DNA from: Hippophae tibetana
Taxonomy: Eukaryota; Streptophyta; Magnoliopsida; Rosales; Elaeagnaceae
Reading direction: 5' to 3'
Assembly: GCA_037013495.1 (NCBI GenBank)
Contig: CM072807.1
Span: 2,949,001-3,013,000, forward strand
DNA: 64,000 nt
Shown: one piece after another, positions 24,554-37,323 of the stretch
Numbering within the stretch: position 1 is the first letter of the stretch
How the letters are laid out: each line of letters starts with the position of its first letter
The notes under the pieces: generated by a model
Told to the model about the DNA's origin: nothing
The model's input: the letters and a program-made list of their open reading frames with translations, nothing else
Database searches by the model: none
Program-made: the position numbers and the translations under genes

Positions 24554-25097
24554 ATAATGCAATTAGTTTAGGACATAAGTACATAGCATAAGTCAAATGA
24601 TGGTGTTATATGTGCAACATAAAAAATTGATGACACACATAGTATCAGATTTTATATAAAAAAATCATTTAATAAAAAATATTTGTAAAACATAGCTTAG
24701 CTAATTGAACATGTCTTTCTTTATTAGTTAAAATAATCATTTAATTAATTTGTTTTAAAAATAAATAACTTAATTAGTTATTACAATAAATAAATATTAA
24801 CACAATTTTTTTGTATGTAATGAATTCATATGCATAGGTAAAATATACTATAAGAATGAGATTTTCAATTTTTAACTAAAAGTTATTTTAATAGGTGGTA
24901 ACATCCATAATTTTTATAAACATTATTATAATATTATATTTAATTAATATAAATTAAAAAGTATACTTTTATTTCTTATAAAGTATATTGCTAATTTTTA
25001 TTTTGAGTCGATATTATAATTATTATTTTTATTTTTTTCAAAATTAACCTACATTATTTTTATTATACTCTATCTATATTATTATTATTATTATTAT
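24554..25097. other. AT-rich spacer
   Basis: Nothing recognisable. It ends in a (TTA)n run (25078-25100) that abuts the copia 5' LTR. Confidence 0.6.
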
Positions 25098-25289
25098 TAT
25101 TAATGTATATCTAGTAACATATTAATGTATATATATATATATATCTGTTAATTTATATCTATTTACTTTATGCATATCTATATTTAGTTATTTTAGACAT
25201 ATCTAGTTTACTTGTAATTCTTATATAAAGACACCATGTATATTCATTTAAATCACAGAATAGAATACAATCATTAAGTATTTCTAACA
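25098..25289 (+). repeat. 5' LTR of the 25.1-29.4 kb copia element
   Basis: 192 bp, ending TTTCTAACA directly before the primer-binding site. It shares GTATATCTAGTAACATATTA and TAGACATATCTAGTTTACTT with the 3' LTR. It carries about 25 extra bases near 25170-25195 that look like a local duplication of the CATATCTA segment. TATATAAAG near 25224 is a likely TATA box. Confidence 0.85.
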
Positions 25290-28200
25290 TGGTATCAGAG
25301 CTACTATTTTTGTCTTTCTAGCAGTCTTGTCTTTTCTCGTGTTACTTAACCCTTATAGCTTTTGCTGTCACAATAGCCGCTGCAATCATTCACCGTTGAA
25401 CCTTCAACGTATTTCAGTCGTTATTCTTAGGATACTACACTACTCACGGATCCATGAAATATAAGCTAATAGTTGAATTGCATCGTCTTTAATAAGAACC
25501 AGGGCAATCCATCAATGACTAATTTGATCGACTTCGCTTCCTTTGGAACCAAATTGACCTTTGTGATCCAATTTGGGCATGCTTAACAGATGCTCAGCAA
25601 TATGCTACAATTAGGGATGAATTTCGTCCCTATGAGTTCTTGATGTCACTCCACAAGAACTTTAAGCCCATATGAGGTTAGCTTCTTAATCGTAGTCCTC
25701 ATCCCTCTCTTGATACTACTGTAAATGAGTTGGTTAGAGAAGAAGCTCGACTTACAACCCTTTAAGCCCAGAATAAGTTCAATGTTTTGGCTATTACTCC
25801 TCATGCTCCTACCATTGAGCAACCTCAACAATCAGGTGATTCCTCTGGCTTTTACAATTGTCGCAGGCAGACCAATAAAAGGTTCTACAATTATTGCAAG
25901 CGTCATGACCACACCATTGAGACTTGTTATCGTTGCAACAAATCTATTGTTGTTGTTGCTAATACCGAGCCTACTTCGTTGATGCCTTCTAGTTCAGTAG
26001 AGTCCCAGTCTATTGGATCCACTATCAACCTCTCCTCCACTTAACTACAGAAGATCATAACTCAGGCTGTTCAAATGGCTGGTAATGCATCTTTTTTCAC
26101 TACTATCTCAGTTTTGCACGGTAAGTCTCAAACTTTTCTTTTTGACTCTGCATGTTGTAATCACATAACACCTCACTCATCTTTATTCTCCAAACTTGAC
26201 CCTACAACACATCCCCTTAATATTCATATAGCTGATGGTTCCACCATTCATTGGAATAATCTAGGTTTTGTTTATACCTCTAACCCTTTCTGTTCCTGGG
26301 GTTTTCCATGTACCTGACCTATCCTATAATTTATGCTCGGTGGTTCAATTAGCTGAACTAGGATATCGCCTTATTTTTCACTATTCTGGGTGTATTGTAC
26401 AGGATCCGAGGATGGGAAAAGAGTTTGGGATCGGTCCTAGGGTCGGACATATGTTTCCCGTAAACAATCTTCATCTTCCACCTACTCCTGCCTCTATTAT
26501 TGTTGCAACTGCTGCAGTTTCTTCCTTACCTTCTCTCGCACTTTGGAATTCTCGTCTTGGTCATACCCCATCCACTCGGGTACAACAGTTAGCTTCTAAA
26601 GGTCTATTGGGTTCTGTGTCCAAAGACAATTTTGATTGTACTTCATGTCAGTTAGGAAAACAACCAACTTTACCTTTCAATAATAGTAAATCTATCTCTA
26701 ATAGTATTTTTGAGTTAATTAATTCTTATATTTGAGGACCTTCTCCTGTTACTAGTATTGGTGTATCTCGATATTTTATTGTTTTTATTGATGATTATTC
26801 TCATTATAGTTGAATATTTCCAATGAAATCTTGTTCTAAAATCTTACCAATATACAGTAACTTTGCAAAAATGGTTGAAACACAATTCTTCAAACATATC
26901 AAAACTTTTCGATCTAATAATGCTCTTCAATATACTCAAAATGATTTTCAAGCTCTGTTACACTCCTATAGCACTGTACATCATCTAACCTGTCTAGAAA
27001 CCTCTCAACAAAATGATCGAGCCGAAAGAAAACTTCATCATATTCTTGACACTATTCGTGCTCTTCTTCTTTCTGCCAAAGTTCTTGCCCCATTTTGGGG
27101 TAAAGTTGCTCTTCATGTTGTTCATGCCATTAATTGCATTCCAAGCGTTTTCATTCATAATCAGACTCCGTATGAGTGCCTTTTTGGGTCATCTACTAAC
27201 TAGCATTACCTTCATTCATTTGGATCTGCCTGTTTCGTTCTTCTTCAGCCTCATGAACACAACAAACTTGAGCCTCAATCTAGACTTTGTTGTTTTCTTG
27301 GTTATGGTGAAACTCAAAAAGGGTATCGATGCTATGATACTGTCTCACATCGTCTTCGTGTTTCCCGAAATGTTGTCTTTTGGGAACACCGCTTATTTGT
27401 TGAACTTTCTTACTTTCGTTCTTCCCTAACTAATTCAAATGTTTTATAAATCTTTCCAAATGATTCTCTTGTTCCTTCTAAAGATACTCATAATCCACCT
27501 ATGGACTTCACTATTCACTATTCAATCTTCAGTTATTTTTTATGATTATCCTAGACAGGTTGTAGAAGAACATGTTGATAACGAGCTACCCCACCTTGAA
27601 CATGAATCCCTTGCTCTTGCTTCTCCTGAAGATCCTCCACAAGACATTCCACCTCGCCACTCAACCCGGGTAAGATCCATTCCTACACACTTACTTGACT
27701 ATCATTGTTACACTGCCATTGCTACACTCTATGAGCCTCACACCTATCGTGAGGCATCTACTAACCCTTTTTGGCGTATTGAAATGAAAGAAGAGATTGA
27801 TGCATTAACCAAAAACCATTCTTGGGATCTGGTTACTCTACATTCTGGTCAGTCTGTGGTTGGTAGTAAGTGGATCTATAAGATCAAGACTCACTTTGAT
27901 GGGTCCATCGATCACTACAAAGCTCATCTTGTAGCAAAAGGTTTTACACAAGAGTATGTGATTGATTATGAAGAGACTTTTGCTCCAGTTGCCCGTATTT
28001 CCTCTATTCATACCATCTTAGTTGTTGCCACTGCTAGTAAATGAGACCTTTTTCATATGGATGTCAAAAATGCATTCCTTAATGGGGATCTGCATGAAGA
28101 AGTCTATATGCAACCTCCCCCTGGTCAGTCTGTTGAAACAAATAAGGTTTGTCGCATTCGATGAGCACTTTATGGCCTTAAACAAGCTCCACGAGGATGG

Positions 28201-29273
28201 TTTGCCAAGTTCAGATCCACCATCCTTCGCTTGGGTTACACTGCCAATCCTTATGATTCTGCCTTATTTATTCGTCCCAATGATAAAGGCACCATTTTGC
28301 TTCTCCTATATGTAGATGATATGATCATAACTGGTGATGACCTCAGTGGCATTCAAGAACTCAAGGATTTTCTTAGTCAGCAGTTTGAGATGAAAGACCT
28401 TGGACATCTCAGCTACTTCTTGGGTCTTGAGATCACTCGTTCTATAGATGGTCTTTATATTACTCAAGCTAAGTATGCATCTGACCTCTTATCTCAAGCT
28501 GGACTCACTAATAGCAAGACTGTTGACACTCCAGTTGAACTTAATGCGCATCTCACACCATCGGAGGGCAACCATTGTCTAATCCCTCTCTTTACATATG
28601 ATTGGTTGGCAGTCTGGTTTATCTTATAGTTACTCGTCCAGACATTTCTTATGTTGTTCATCATTTGAGCCAGTATCTGTCTGCTCCACGGTCAACTCAT
28701 TATGTTGTTGTTCTGTGTATTCTACGATACTTGAAAGACACTATCTTCCATGGCCTTTTCTAATCAGCACAGTCTTCTTTTGTACTTCGTGCATTCTTTG
28801 ATGTTGATTGAGCATGAGATCCCACTGATCGCAGGTCCACTACAGGTTATTGCTTTCTCCTTGGTTCTTCTTTGATTTCTTGGCGAAGTAAGAAACAAAC
28901 CTTCGTGGCCCACTCCAGTACTGAAGCAGAATATCGTGTTCTTGCTGATATCACATCTGAGCTTCTTTGGCTACGATGACTTCTTAAGGATTTGGGTGTG
29001 TCCATATCCTCTGCTACTCCTTTTTATTGTGATAATCAGAGTGTCATTCATATTGCTCACAATAATGTCTTCCATGAATAGACTAAACACATCGAGATTG
29101 ATTGTCAATTTATTCGTTCTCGTCTTGTCCATTGTGCTCTCAAGCTTTTCCCCGTTTCCTCCAACGATCAACTTGTAGATATCTTCACTAAGGCACTTCC
29201 TAAAGGACACACTCGTAATTTGGTTGACAACCTCAAGCTGGTCTCACATCCACCTTGAGTTTGGGGGGGAGGT

Positions 29274-29441
29274 TGTTAATGTATATCTAGTAACATATTA
29301 ATATATATATATATATCTGCTAATATATATCTATTTACTTTAGACATATCTAGTTTACTTGTAATTTCTATATAAATGTACCATGTATATTCATTTGAAT
29401 CACAAAATAGAATAGAATACAATAATTAAGTATTTATAACA
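29274..29441 (+). repeat. 3' LTR of the 25.1-29.4 kb copia element
   Basis: 168 bp, TGTTAATG...TTATAACA, preceded by a G-rich polypurine tract. It is closely similar to the 5' copy apart from (TA)n length and the 25-bp indel. Confidence 0.88.
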
Positions 29442-32400
29442 ATTATTATTTACAATATTCATTTCAACTTTTTAAAAGAGGTCCAAAGTTACATTCGATT
29501 ATAACTTTAATATTATATCGTCCATTTTAATCATGAACATTCTAATGGTTTACTAAGTACAAAAATTTAACCCAATACATAATGATACTCCTAATATATA
29601 CTCTATTATGATATTACCTTACTCATTATGAAACCAACATTATCACTAATATCACAACAACATTTAAAGAATAAGAAAATCTTCGCATTGTCTATATTTT
29701 AAATACCTCGATATCGATATATAACATCTATTTTTTTGGGAAAAATATCGAGAAAATATTGCTAATTATCGATAAAAAAAATTATCAAAAAAATATCATT
29801 TTTTAAATAAAATATCATGATTATTATGGATATTGTCAATAAAATATCACGAAAAAATTATTTTCATTATAAATTTATTTATTTTTGTATCATTTTTTTC
29901 TAAATTAAGTATTAAGTTATTTATTTATAGTATTTATATTTAATTCAATACATTAGTTATTTAAATTTGGAATATATTTTTATTTATTTTAATTAACTTT
30001 ATATATACCTAGTTGTAATTTACATAATTATTATTATTATTACTAATATTTGTATTTTACAAATTGTTATATACAAACTAATAACATATGTTAATACACA
30101 TTATTATTTTAATGATCCTATTATTATCTTTTATATTTATCGATGGAAGCTCATATTGATGTATAAAGATATATATATATATATAGAGAGAATAACATCA
30201 TGTATTTTAGGCCTTAATTACAAACATAATGTCACTATTTATTTATTAAAGTATTATAATTAAAATTTAAAATAAATATATCAAGATTTTAAGTTTTAAC
30301 TATTTTTGAAAAAAGTTACTTATTGTATATAATTTTTTTATTAATAAAAATAAAATCATAAATAATTATAAATATGAATATTTATTTAAATTATAAGTAA
30401 TTGATATATTATTTTATAAAGTTTATTAAAAAAATTATAATTTTAATAGAATTTTCGTAATTTTTATTAAAAAAAATAAAACTTTATAATCAACGTTTAG
30501 GATTCATATTTCAAAACTTGACAACATATAGAAAAAATACCACATTGGGTGACATATTGCTAAGGTGACATTGATTGAATATATAATTACAGAGAAGGGT
30601 TTAGCGTACCATCCCTCTCTTGACAATATTACCGAGGCAGTGGGGACCCATGAATCACCCGTCATGGGAGACACATTCATTTATATACTTTGGAGTCTTT
30701 CCCTCTTTCATATCTTACATATAATCCCATTATACATTTATTATATAAATAATAATAATAAATATTATAATTAAATTATCTTTATTATTATAATAATTTT
30801 ATTTAATAATAATATTAAAATACGATTAATAATCTTAATATATATAATATACACTAATTCAAACAAAACATATTTGTTATAATAACAAAATTAATTATAA
30901 TTATTTATAATGATAATAATAATAATGTTAGTTACAAATTTTTATGTATAAATTTATTTTCAAATTAATAATTATAAGCTATATATTTTTAGAATATAAT
31001 TATATTAATTTTTAAGGTAATGTTATTAAATTTATATACCACTAAACTGTCGTATAGCTTAAAATAATAATCATAATTATTAACGCAGAATACGATGCTT
31101 TGCTTCCGTGTGATAATTTTTTTTTCTCACTAATTTTTGTTTTAAGACTAGTGCAATATTTTAGACCCACCCTCTTTTCAAGCGGTGGTTCTCCCTTCTT
31201 AATTTATTCCTTTTCTCTTGAATTTGTATTTTTTTACAACGAATGATACTCAAAATTTAGATAAAAATAATATTTTTTTATATAGACATTTTTAAAAAAA
31301 ATTATATGTAACTTAAATATCTCATATATGTTTAAAGATAATAGATAGTTTTTTTAAAAAAAATCTAATACTTTAAATATTTGAGAGAGTTAATTTTCTA
31401 ACAATATTTAACATGATATCAAAACTGATGAATGTCATGTATTTAAAATCCAATAAACTCAATTATTTAGTCTAAATAGTGCATAAAACTAACACTCATG
31501 GAAGAGTGATAGATGTATAAAATCAATATTGATTTTTCTCTTAACAATTTAAGCTTTTGTGATGATTGATTTTACAGAAACTTTTAAGAGTGTGTTTATT
31601 AATTTAGAATGTCGTTGAATCCATATAAAAATACTTAAAATGATTATATTTGATACTATTTATTAACTATTTCTTATAATCAAAATATTCATAAAACATA
31701 TTCATACTATATGAAAAATAAACACCTTGAATTACAACGAGAGTTAATGAAAATACAACTTTATGAAAATGCATTTAACAATACTATATTATATATATAT
31801 AAAATAAATTTTTTTTTAATAAAATAACATGTTAGGAGTAATATTATATGGTAGATAAGTAAAAAAAGTGAAAACAATTGGTAAATAATTAAATAAATAT
31901 TGTGTGTGTGAGAGATAAAGAGTAATATAATCGTTTGATATTATACATATAACTGGTACGTGGTATAGCTAATTGTGATACATTGTTACTATATAACAAG
32001 GTAATGGAGATCAAGACTCGATGAGTCCAAAAGTATGCGATCTAGCCAATTGTGATACCTCGTTACTATATAGTGAAATGATGGAGATCAAGACTTGATA
32101 AGTTTAAAAATGTACACCATAAAAAGAACTTTGACACCCTAACATCGTCTTAACAACATAGGTGATCAATTTAAAAGTCTCAAGCAATCTGTATATAACG
32201 ATCAATTTATGTAAATATGTGTACCGATCTAATTAATATAAATTATATTGTATATATTTTATGATGTATTTTGGTTAATGAGTTCCTACCTTTATAACTC
32301 ACATACTTATATAGGTGTTATATATATAACTATTTAACGAGGAGATCATATATGATTTATTCATATATTAATCTTTTTTACTTCTTACTAGAATTATTAG

Positions 32401-33921
32401 AATCTCTAATACATAGAATTCTCTTTAAGAATAATATATAATATATTTTGTTTTTAACTTATTTTCATAAATTTTTTATTTGAATAAGTATGATTTTGTA
32501 AAACTTCGAAATAAAATAATTATAGTGAGAAAAGTGAATAAATAATAGAGTTGTAATTTTGAATAAATTTGGGTCAAATAAGAATGATAACAAGGAATTT
32601 AAAATAATCTTATTCTCATCATTGATATAATTTAGAAAATAAGTTAAAGTTTGGTTGGAACAATAAAATTGAGAATAGAATAAAAATAATTTTTAAAAGA
32701 CATGTAATTGTTATTCTACATCTCTTTAAGGAATTGTTATTAATTCCCTTCTCATTGTATATATTATTCTAATTTTATACTTATATTTAAATCTTAAATT
32801 TTAAACTATAAATTTTAAATTTTAAATATTAAATTTTAAATTTGATGATTTTCTTAAACAAATAAATAAATACTTATTTTGTACAACAGTTACTTAGTGT
32901 ATCAGTGTATTATTTGTTAATTTAATGAAATTATATGTGTTGAGTTTGGGAGTCACTTGCCATGAAATGGGAGTAAGATAGATTCATAAAAAAAGATGTT
33001 GCGCAATTAATGAACAAAATCACTAAAAATTTCTATCTATATGGGCTCTCCAAGTCAAAGAAACATTTCTTGAGCAACCGTCCAAAGAAGAAAAAGGCAG
33101 CAACTGTATATCCTTTTCTTCCACACCTCTCCCTTTACTTCTCTGTCTGCCTAGCTATTGCCGATGGCTTTACCTTTTTTCAAGATTATTTTAAGGCTTA
33201 ATTTTAGAAACATTATATTTAAAAATTATAATTTAAATATTGCCATTAAATTTGTATAAATATTTAAGTCACATTCAATATGATGTGTCACGCAGACGTA
33301 ATAAATTTTAAAAAATAAATAAATTTATTATTTTTAAAATTAATTTATATAAATGTACGTGTAAATTTATAAATAACTAACATTTCTCGTATAATAATAT
33401 TATTGTACGTGATAATATTTTTATCAATAAAGAAAAATTATGGCATCACATTTCCAACTAATTAACTTTTGCTTTACTTATAGTGAAAACGAAACACTTA
33501 TTTGCAAGAATAATCGTATCTTCAAACTCTCTAGAACATATTAACATTTTGATCCTAGCTTTTTGTTTGTAAAGGGAAAAGAAAATCCATGCAAAATCAA
33601 ATGCTTAAGATTGATTTTTTTAACCATATGATTTTACCAGGTTAATGTACGCAACATATCTTTAAAAAAAATGTAAATTTCAGGATATATCTTAGATTCT
33701 ATTTCTAAATAGCTAGAATATATCTTGAAAGTCCAAACAATTATGTATTTGATATAGGAACTCCAATAATAAGGAAATGATGGTGGTTTTGAAATGAAAG
33801 AACTCTATATTGCTTTCTAAAAATCTAGCTAATAATTGCAATTTATATAATATATTTTTCCTTTTTTTTTCGATTCATGTTTATTAAACCATCACTTATG
33901 TTAATATAGTTATAAATGTAT
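29442..33921. other. AT-rich intergenic stretch, no gene seen
   Basis: Homopolymers and (TA)n words dominate. A small patch of ordinary composition at 30560-30680 has an open frame with no recognisable motif. A pyrimidine-rich stretch at 33060-33190 likewise gives no supported gene. Small tandem duplication listed separately. Confidence 0.55.
31966..32118. repeat. Diverged tandem duplication, about 77-bp unit
   Basis: Copy 1 from 31966 and copy 2 from 32043 share TAGC(T/C)AATTGTGATAC, GTTACTATATA and ATGGAGATCAAGACT, in the same order. Non-coding. Confidence 0.75.
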
Positions 33922-34304
33922 CACTACTACAAAAAAAAGGTATTTAAGTCACCGTGTAAAGTCGATTTTTAGAAAAAACTGACTTATAATGAATTTAAAG
34001 TCGGTTCGGTGTAGAACCGACGCTATCTACGTTGGACGTAGCGTCGGTTCGCCCCGTTAACCGACGCTATCCACCTAATATATCCAAATTTGGGTCATTT
34101 TTTACGCAGAACCCAATTTTCTTCCTCACTCTCCTACATTTTCTCTCAAAATCTACATCGTGCGCCACCTTCTTTCTAAATTTCCGGCTACCTCCGACCA
34201 CCATTTGTAACTTCGTTTTGTAAGTTATATTCCTCTTCTCATTATCTTTCAGATTTACTATTTTTTTGAGCGAAATATTAAACAAAAATATACCAATTTT
34301 CTGT

Positions 34305-34812
34305 ATAAATTCTTGATTTAGGTATGTTTTTTATTTTGTTTGACTTATTTTACGTGGAAATAATATTTGAAATGTTGTGGGTTTGATGGATTATATATAT
34401 TTACTGTGAGTGGATAAATTTATTTATATATTATAAATAATTATATTTTATTAAGTAAAATTTTGTACCTTATTATTCAGTTTGTTTTATATTTTGTATA
34501 AATTTTTGATTTAGGTATGTTTTTTATTTTGTTTATTATTATGTTTGACTTATTTTATGTGGAAATAATATCTGAAATGTTGTGGGTTTGATGGATTATA
34601 TATATTTACTATGCGTGGATAAATTTATTTATATTTTATTAAGTATAATTTTACAGCTTATTATTCAGTTTGTTTTATATTTTGTATAAATTTTTGATTT
34701 AGGTATGTTTTTTATTTTGCTTGTTATTATGTTTGACTTATTTTATGTGGAAATAATATCTGAAATGTTGTGGGTTTACTATGCGTGGACAAATTTATTT
34801 ATATACATATAA
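34305..34812. repeat. Three imperfect tandem repeats of about 190 bp inside the CACTA element
   Basis: TTGATTTAGGTATGTTTTTT starts copies at 34313, 34506 and 34694 (spacings 193 and 188 bp). Each copy is followed by GACTTATTTTA(C/T)GTGGAAAT, GAAATGTTGTGGGTTT and a GTGGA(T/C)AAATTTATTTATA block. The third copy lacks an internal segment. Confidence 0.85.
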
Positions 34813-35088
34813 TTAATATTACTTTTTAATTATGATATAGTAACATACTTAGAAATTAGAATAAATCAAAATACGTGATTGGTTTTTATATATTCATACT
34901 AACATGTTGCTTATTTTTTAATTTGTATAGAAATGGTTTTGTAAAATGATTAAAATGATAACTGTTTTGCATTATGTATGTTTTGATATATATTCTAATA
35001 ATTAGGAAATTTATATATAATAATACTTGAAATATATTCATTGTATACATAATTAAGTAATATGTTTAATTAATGTCATTCATATAAA

Positions 35089-35643
35089 ATGGACAAATCT
35101 TGGATGTCAAAGTGTAGAATTGAGCAAGACTATATTTCTGGAGTTAAAAGTTTCATGAAATTTGCTTGTAGAAATAGTAATATTGGAAGTAGTATGATTC
35201 GATGCCCATGCGTTAAATGTAAAAATGAGCGATTTCATGAATTTGATGAGGTTAAGTATCACCTTATCCGTAATGGTATTCTATTGAGCTATAAATGTTG
35301 ATATTATCATAGAGAAAATATTGATAATACTCATAGAGAAAAGATAAATAAGAATGTGAGTGGATTACATACATCTTATCATAATGTACAGACAGAAAAT
35401 ATGTTTCATGGTGTTGAAGATGAATTACGCGAGGATGATCCTGAAACCTTTAATAAACTTATAAAAGATGTTGAAAAACTGTTGTATCCAAAATGCAAAA
35501 AATACACTAAAATATCGGGATTGGTTCATTTGTACAATGTGAAGTCAAAACATGGTTTTTCTGACAAGGGATTCACAGAATTACTAGTAGAGATTCCAGA
35601 TAACTTCATAGCATTAAAAAATACAAGTAGAGATTCCAGATAA
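35089..35643 (+). pseudogene. CACTA transposase N-terminal fragment (transposase-associated domain)
   Basis: The frame from 35089 begins MDKSWMSKCRIEQDYISGV and runs to a stop at 35299-35301. It holds C-P-C-V-K-C-K-N and EVKYHL, the pattern of the transposase-associated domain at the start of En/Spm-like transposases. Beyond the stop, a second frame (about 35356-35643) has KLLYPKCKK and SDKGFTELL, matching the next conserved part of the same protein. The catalytic domain is absent. Coding similarity ends at a 25-bp direct repeat (35586-35610 and 35626-35650). Non-functional. Confidence 0.7.
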
Positions 35644-36760
35644 CTTCATATATATAGACAAATGATTATTAAAGTACTAATATGAGTTCGTCGAATGTCG
35701 TTGTACATGGTAATATTTTTTTGATGGTAATATTTATAATGATTTAATTTCTTCATTCGTATGTCTGAAGTTTAGACTACTTTTTTGATGAATGTTTTAC
35801 GTGCTCATGTATGTAGGGGAATATGAATTGTTATATGGATCAGCTATTTTTTTGTCATAATGCTTGTGAAGGCTAATCAAGATTCTAAGCCAACCAAGCT
35901 TACTCGATCGCATAATTACACTTTGACGACATTATTTTATTTGTAATTTAAGTTAAATATATGTATTATATATACATTATTTGTTTTTGTAATAAATTTA
36001 ATTATCAAGTAATTAAATATATTTAAAATTTTAATTATTTGTATTATTATTTATATTTTAGTTTTATGCTATATATATATATATTGAATAATACGAAAAA
36101 TAAAAATAAAAATAAAAACAAATCATAAAATGTACGAATAAAGTCGATTCATCTCGTGAACTGACTTTAATACCTATTTATGTAGTGGAGTAGGAATATC
36201 TTGTAATATTTTCCTCTCGTTTAAACTAATTAGTGAATATGTATCATGTATCTCAAAATATATTGTATGGATCATACAAAAAATATTTATTAAAAATATC
36301 AATAGAGCATGTTTAATTATAAAGCGCTTTTGATAAAAATACTTAAAAAATGTTTTTTTTAATAAGACAACTAATTGCTTCTGAAAAACACTTCTAGCTT
36401 ATTTCAGTAGTGTCCACACATGAAATATTTATTTTCAAAAAGGGCTTTCTAATATTACATCCAATCACACTTTAGTGTTATTCCAAAATAAAAAATATCT
36501 CGTTTGATACTATAAAAAAAGGTTTTAAAGCCAGTCATACACTATTAAAATCATAAACGGCTGATATATACTACTTTACATAAAACCTGGATCCATTCCC
36601 TCCACTCTCAATATTATACATAATTTGTAAATAAATAAAAAATGTGTATGAGGGTCATTGTGGTAAATTCAACAAATCCAATATTGATTCCATAAGCTTT
36701 AATTCATACATTATTACAAGCTAATTAAATAGGTTGTTGTTCCTTGACACTAGATCAGAA

Positions 36761-36773
36761 TATATATATAAAT
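36761..36773 (+). promoter_or_regulatory. Candidate TATA box of the CLE gene
   Basis: TATATATATATAA lies about 190 bp upstream of the preferred CLE start codon. A pyrimidine-rich leader follows (36810-36890, CTCCTCTTTCTC-like), typical of plant 5' UTRs. Position and composition only. Confidence 0.35.
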
Positions 36774-36963
36774 GTGTATATAGAATTTCAAAACCTCCTT
36801 TCCAATCACTTTTATTGAAGCTTCTCCTCTTTCTCTATTTCTCTCTCCCTTTGTTTTTTCCTTTTCCTTCCTTTCTATCTCATCTCCTAGCTAGCCTTGG
36901 TGCTAGTTCATGGATTTTGAATCCTTGTGGGATATTGGGGGGTGGTTTCTTCTTCCAAATTGC

Positions 36964-37323
36964 ATGGCAGAACCTAAAAATACAACTTCATCATCATTCA
37001 TGATCATCTCTCATCATCATGATCAAATCAACTCAAAATTACAACCTTTTCTTATTTTTCTTGCCCTTGTTTTTATTTTTCTTCTTCTTGTCAATCCTAA
37101 TTCATCAAAACCCACTACTACAAATCCATCTATGCCTTCCTTCTCAATTTCTACAAAAAGGCTTCTCTTGGATTCTTCATCTTCAAAGTCTTCCACAGAT
37201 TTGCAACCTAAGAAAGCTCAAAGGTCTCCAGCTACCACTACTACTAGCAATAATTCTAAAAGAAATCAGTTTGAAGCTGAAGCTCATGAAGTTCCTAGTG
37301 GTCCAAATCCTATATCCAATTAG
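36964..37323 (+). CDS. TDIF-type CLE peptide precursor (CLE41/CLE44 family)
   Basis: Intronless 119-codon precursor of a secreted CLE signalling peptide. The last 12 residues are HEVPSGPNPISN, identical to TDIF, the peptide from phloem that acts through the receptor PXY/TDR to hold vascular cambium cells undifferentiated and promote their division. The chosen start (36964, MAEPKNTT) puts a hydrophobic signal-anchor (LQPFLIFLALVFIFLLLV, about residues 25-42) near the N-terminus. A Ser-rich variable region with KRLLLDSS and DLQPKK follows, then the basic stretch before the CLE motif. An in-frame upstream ATG at 36910 would add 18 residues (MDFESLWDIGG); a later ATG at 36997 is also possible. 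The nearest gene is the EMB1974-like locus 12.5 kb away; a PBL-type kinase lies further on. Confidence 0.93.
   Translation: MAEPKNTTSSSFMIISHHHDQINSKLQPFLIFLALVFIFLLLVNPNSSKPTTTNPSMPSFSISTKRLLLDSSSSKSSTDLQPKKAQRSPATTTTSNNSKRNQFEAEAHEVPSGPNPISN

Larger units (their letters stand above)
25098..29441 (+). mobile_element. Ty1/copia LTR retrotransposon with both LTRs, coding frame broken
   Basis: Order: 5' LTR, tRNA-Met-type primer-binding site TGGTATCAGAGC (25290-25301), gag, protease, integrase, reverse transcriptase, RNase H, polypurine tract (GGGGGGGAGG near 29263-29272), 3' LTR. Evidence by domain: the gag end has a Cys/His knuckle-like segment (about 25850-25940); the protease site is altered (DSACCNH at about 26144); the integrase zinc region is LWNSRLGH...CTSCQLGK (26550-26660); reverse transcriptase has KAHLVAKGFTQEY, LLYVDDMI and DLGHLSYFLG (27920-28430); RNase H has SSTEAEYR and DNQSVIHIAHN (28915-29060). 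The integrase-before-RT order is copia. Stops and frameshifts split the frame, so it cannot make its own proteins. A 5-bp ATTAT flanks both ends, weak support in simple sequence. Confidence 0.9.
33922..36187 (+). mobile_element. CACTA (En/Spm-like) transposon, internally deleted
   Basis: The left end CACTACTACAAAAAAAAGGT (33922) and right end ...GGTATTAAAGTCA read in reverse from CACTAC (36187) are inverted copies, matching over the AGGTATT(T/A)AAGTC core. Just inside the left end, GTCGGTTC / GAACCGACGC / GTAGCGTCGGTTC motifs recur in both orientations (33993-34075), as expected of subterminal transposase-binding repeats. Weaker GTCGATTC / GTCGATTTT copies lie at both ends. The interior keeps only the N-terminal part of the transposase. 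The 3-bp flanks (TAT and GAG) do not match, so the target duplication has been lost or one border shifted. Confidence 0.75.

Noticed and set aside
30565..30774. 69-codon open frame
   Set aside because: Ends in low-complexity Tyr/Asn/Ile; no family resemblance.
33010..33201. 63-codon open frame in a pyrimidine-rich stretch
   Set aside because: No conserved motif and no supporting splice or promoter structure.
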